Shown: in pieces, positions 7,149 through 7,240 of the stretch
Layout: every line of letters begins with the position of its first letter
Position numbering within the stretch: position 1 is the first letter of the stretch
Origin: Blastocatellia bacterium
GTDB taxonomy: Bacteria > Acidobacteriota > Blastocatellia > Pyrinomonadales > Pyrinomonadaceae
Assembly (NCBI GenBank): GCA_013695195.1
Contig: JACDAY010000014.1
Span: forward strand, 1 to 7,240
Length of the DNA stretch: 7,240 bases
Direction: 5' to 3'
Translations under genes and position numbers: made by a program
Notes under the pieces: generated by a model
What the model saw: only the letters and a program-made list of their open reading frames with translations
Database searches by the model: none
What the model was told of the DNA's origin: nothing

Positions 7149-7240
7149 CGTTCCAATTCTCCGTGATATCTCTATTTTAGAGGCTGACGCTGCGCAGGTA
7201 AAATTTGTTATTAAGTTTGTATAGACCGCAGTAAAAAAGC
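7149..7240 (-). promoter_or_regulatory. Upstream leader of the antiporter gene, with ribosome binding site
   Basis: Read on the minus strand, GGAG (bases 7159-7162) sits 10 bases before the ATG, a usable but weaker site than that of the receptor gene. Just upstream is a small hairpin, CTCTA-AAA-TAGAG (7170-7182), which might modulate initiation. A TATACA element at 7218-7223 could serve as a -10, but its -35 would fall at or beyond the window edge, so no promoter can be confirmed. No coding sequence is supported here. Confidence 0.4.

Noticed and set aside
6766..7224. 152-codon plus-strand open frame over the antiporter N-terminus
   Set aside because: Low-complexity Ser/Pro/Arg-rich translation opposite conserved membrane helices; it is a shadow of the antiporter gene.
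1..7240. Defence system, mobile element, CRISPR array or novel multi-gene system
   Set aside because: The window is filled by three recognisable housekeeping or transport-type genes; no repeats with spacers, transposase, integrase, attachment site or toxin-like small gene was seen on either strand.

Overview
This window looks like ordinary chromosomal DNA from a Gram-negative bacterium, most likely of the phylum Acidobacteriota. The inference rests on one gene: a very large outer-membrane receptor with an N-terminal carboxypeptidase-regulatory-like domain, a TonB plug and a barrel ending in phenylalanine. This family is greatly expanded in Acidobacteriota, but it also occurs in Bacteroidota, Myxococcota and some Proteobacteria, so the assignment is probable rather than certain. 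Coding regions have balanced to moderately GC-rich composition. The one long intergenic gap is clearly AT-rich.

Layout. (1) Bases 1-1419, plus strand: the C-terminal three quarters of uvrC, the nucleotide-excision-repair endonuclease subunit, cut by the left window edge. (2) Bases 1420-1797: a 378-base AT-rich gap with a good sigma70-like promoter candidate close to the end of uvrC, a duplicated 10-mer, weak dyads, and a strong ribosome binding site just before the next gene. (3) Bases 1798-5013, plus strand: a complete 1071-residue TonB-dependent receptor of the Oar-like type. (4) Bases 5014-5120: a short convergent gap with a clear intrinsic terminator for the receptor gene. (5) Bases 5121-7148, minus strand: a complete 675-residue CPA2-family cation/proton antiporter with cytosolic RCK (TrkA-N and TrkA-C) domains. 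(6) Bases 7149-7240: the upstream leader of the antiporter gene.

The three genes do not form an obvious pathway. DNA repair, outer-membrane uptake or export, and inner-membrane cation homeostasis are each plausible stand-alone functions. The receptor appears to have its own promoter and terminator, and the antiporter is transcribed towards it from the other side. I found no RNA genes, CRISPR array, insertion sequence, phage gene or defence system. No undescribed multi-gene system is visible. The points worth a second look are modest: the long AT-rich leader of the receptor gene, two cysteine pairs and an acidic Asp-rich loop in an otherwise cysteine-free receptor, and a terminator that works in only one direction between the convergent genes.
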